Shown here one piece after another: positions 63,879-64,000 of a stretch of 64,000 bases of DNA. Each line of letters starts with the position of its first letter. Position 1 is the stretch's first letter. Location of the stretch: NCBI RefSeq assembly GCF_023734135.1, contig NZ_AP025730.1, positions 4,030,001-4,094,000 of the forward strand. The letters are read 5' to 3'. The position numbers and the translations under genes are program-made. Origin of the DNA: Sphaerotilus microaerophilus. GTDB lineage: Bacteria > Pseudomonadota > Gammaproteobacteria > Burkholderiales > Burkholderiaceae_C. The notes under the pieces are model-generated. The model made no database searches and was not told the origin of the DNA. It worked only from the letters and a program-made list of their open reading frames with translations.

Positions 63879-64000
63879 TCAGGACTTGTCGACGCGCACC
63901 GCCACTCGACGCTGCGCGCGCCAGCGCTGCAGCCCTGACAGGCCAGCCAGTCCCACCAGCCACATCACCGCCGTCTCGGGCTCGGGAACCGGCGCGGCAT
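63879..64000 (-). CDS. PEP-CTERM sorted exported protein, C-terminal part (5' end outside window)
   Basis: The last 40 codons of a gene entering from the right edge. The tail reads VPEPETAV, then the hydrophobic helix MWLVGLAGLSGL and a basic end (QRWRAQRRVAVRVDKS). This is the three-part PEP-CTERM sorting signal: VPEP motif, transmembrane helix and Arg cluster. In bacteria that make exopolysaccharide, the archaeosortase-like EpsH/XrtA processes it. The N-terminal domains and function lie outside the window. The frame is open to the edge. Confidence 0.85.
   Translation of the reverse strand, partial: AAPVPEPETAVMWLVGLAGLSGLQRWRAQRRVAVRVDKS

Overview
The window looks like chromosomal DNA of a high-GC betaproteobacterium of the order Burkholderiales, plausibly a Sphaerotilus/Leptothrix/Rubrivivax/Ideonella-type organism. 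The reasons are the strong G/C third-position codon use, the phaC-phaA-phaB polyhydroxybutyrate operon, Bug-type (TctC) solute-binding proteins without partners, a PEP-CTERM protein and a decayed nif locus. The genus is inference. No rRNA, tRNA, CRISPR array, transposase or phage gene was seen.

Layout. 0-4.7 kb: end of nadA, a ComFB-like gene, nadB (NAD synthesis), a Pro/Ala-rich protein and a YgjP-type metalloprotease. 4.7-12 kb: a nifE relative with an in-frame internal deletion, a SnoaL-fold gene, an ECF sigma factor with a cupin partner, an esterase-like lipoprotein, the molybdate transporter modABC and a flavodoxin-fold gene. The nifE remnant beside modABC suggests an eroded nitrogen-fixation/molybdenum region. 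12-18.3 kb: an Ig/beta-propeller lipoprotein, then a bufferin-type copper RiPP operon (DUF2282 precursor, MNIO enzyme, DUF2063 partner, DoxX membrane protein) and a small membrane protein.

18.4-46.4 kb is a large catabolic region. A 3-hydroxybenzoate 4-hydroxylase-like flavoprotein is divergent from a MarR regulator, with a visible promoter and operator between them. Two long gene runs then diverge from a GntR/FCD regulator at 37 kb. The minus-strand run (36.9 down to 21.2 kb) encodes an acyl-CoA synthetase, two acyl-CoA dehydrogenases, a Bug protein, a thiolase with a DUF35 partner, a CoA-transferase, a LigB-like extradiol dioxygenase, three tandem RraA-family proteins, an enoyl-CoA hydratase, a GMC oxidoreductase and an aldehyde dehydrogenase. 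The plus-strand run (37.1 to 46.4 kb) encodes GntR, a RidA-like protein, a LigJ-like hydratase, a Rieske oxygenase with its reductase around a second Bug protein, a crotonase, a 3-hydroxyacyl-CoA dehydrogenase and two SDRs. Together they could import an acid, oxidise and CoA-activate a side chain, hydroxylate a ring, cleave it by meta fission and split the product into central metabolites. The substrate cannot be read from the sequence, and this is the best candidate here for an undescribed pathway.

46.4-53.7 kb: a GST, phaB-phaA-phaC with a terminator, a small membrane protein, pgeF, maiA and a Nudix hydrolase. 53.7-63.8 kb: a type I secretion ATPase, an HlyD/LapC-type adaptor and a 2013-residue LapA-like adhesin with a nearly identical 666-bp tandem repeat, closed by a strong hairpin. 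The right edge holds the C-terminal PEP-CTERM tail of a gene that continues outside the window.
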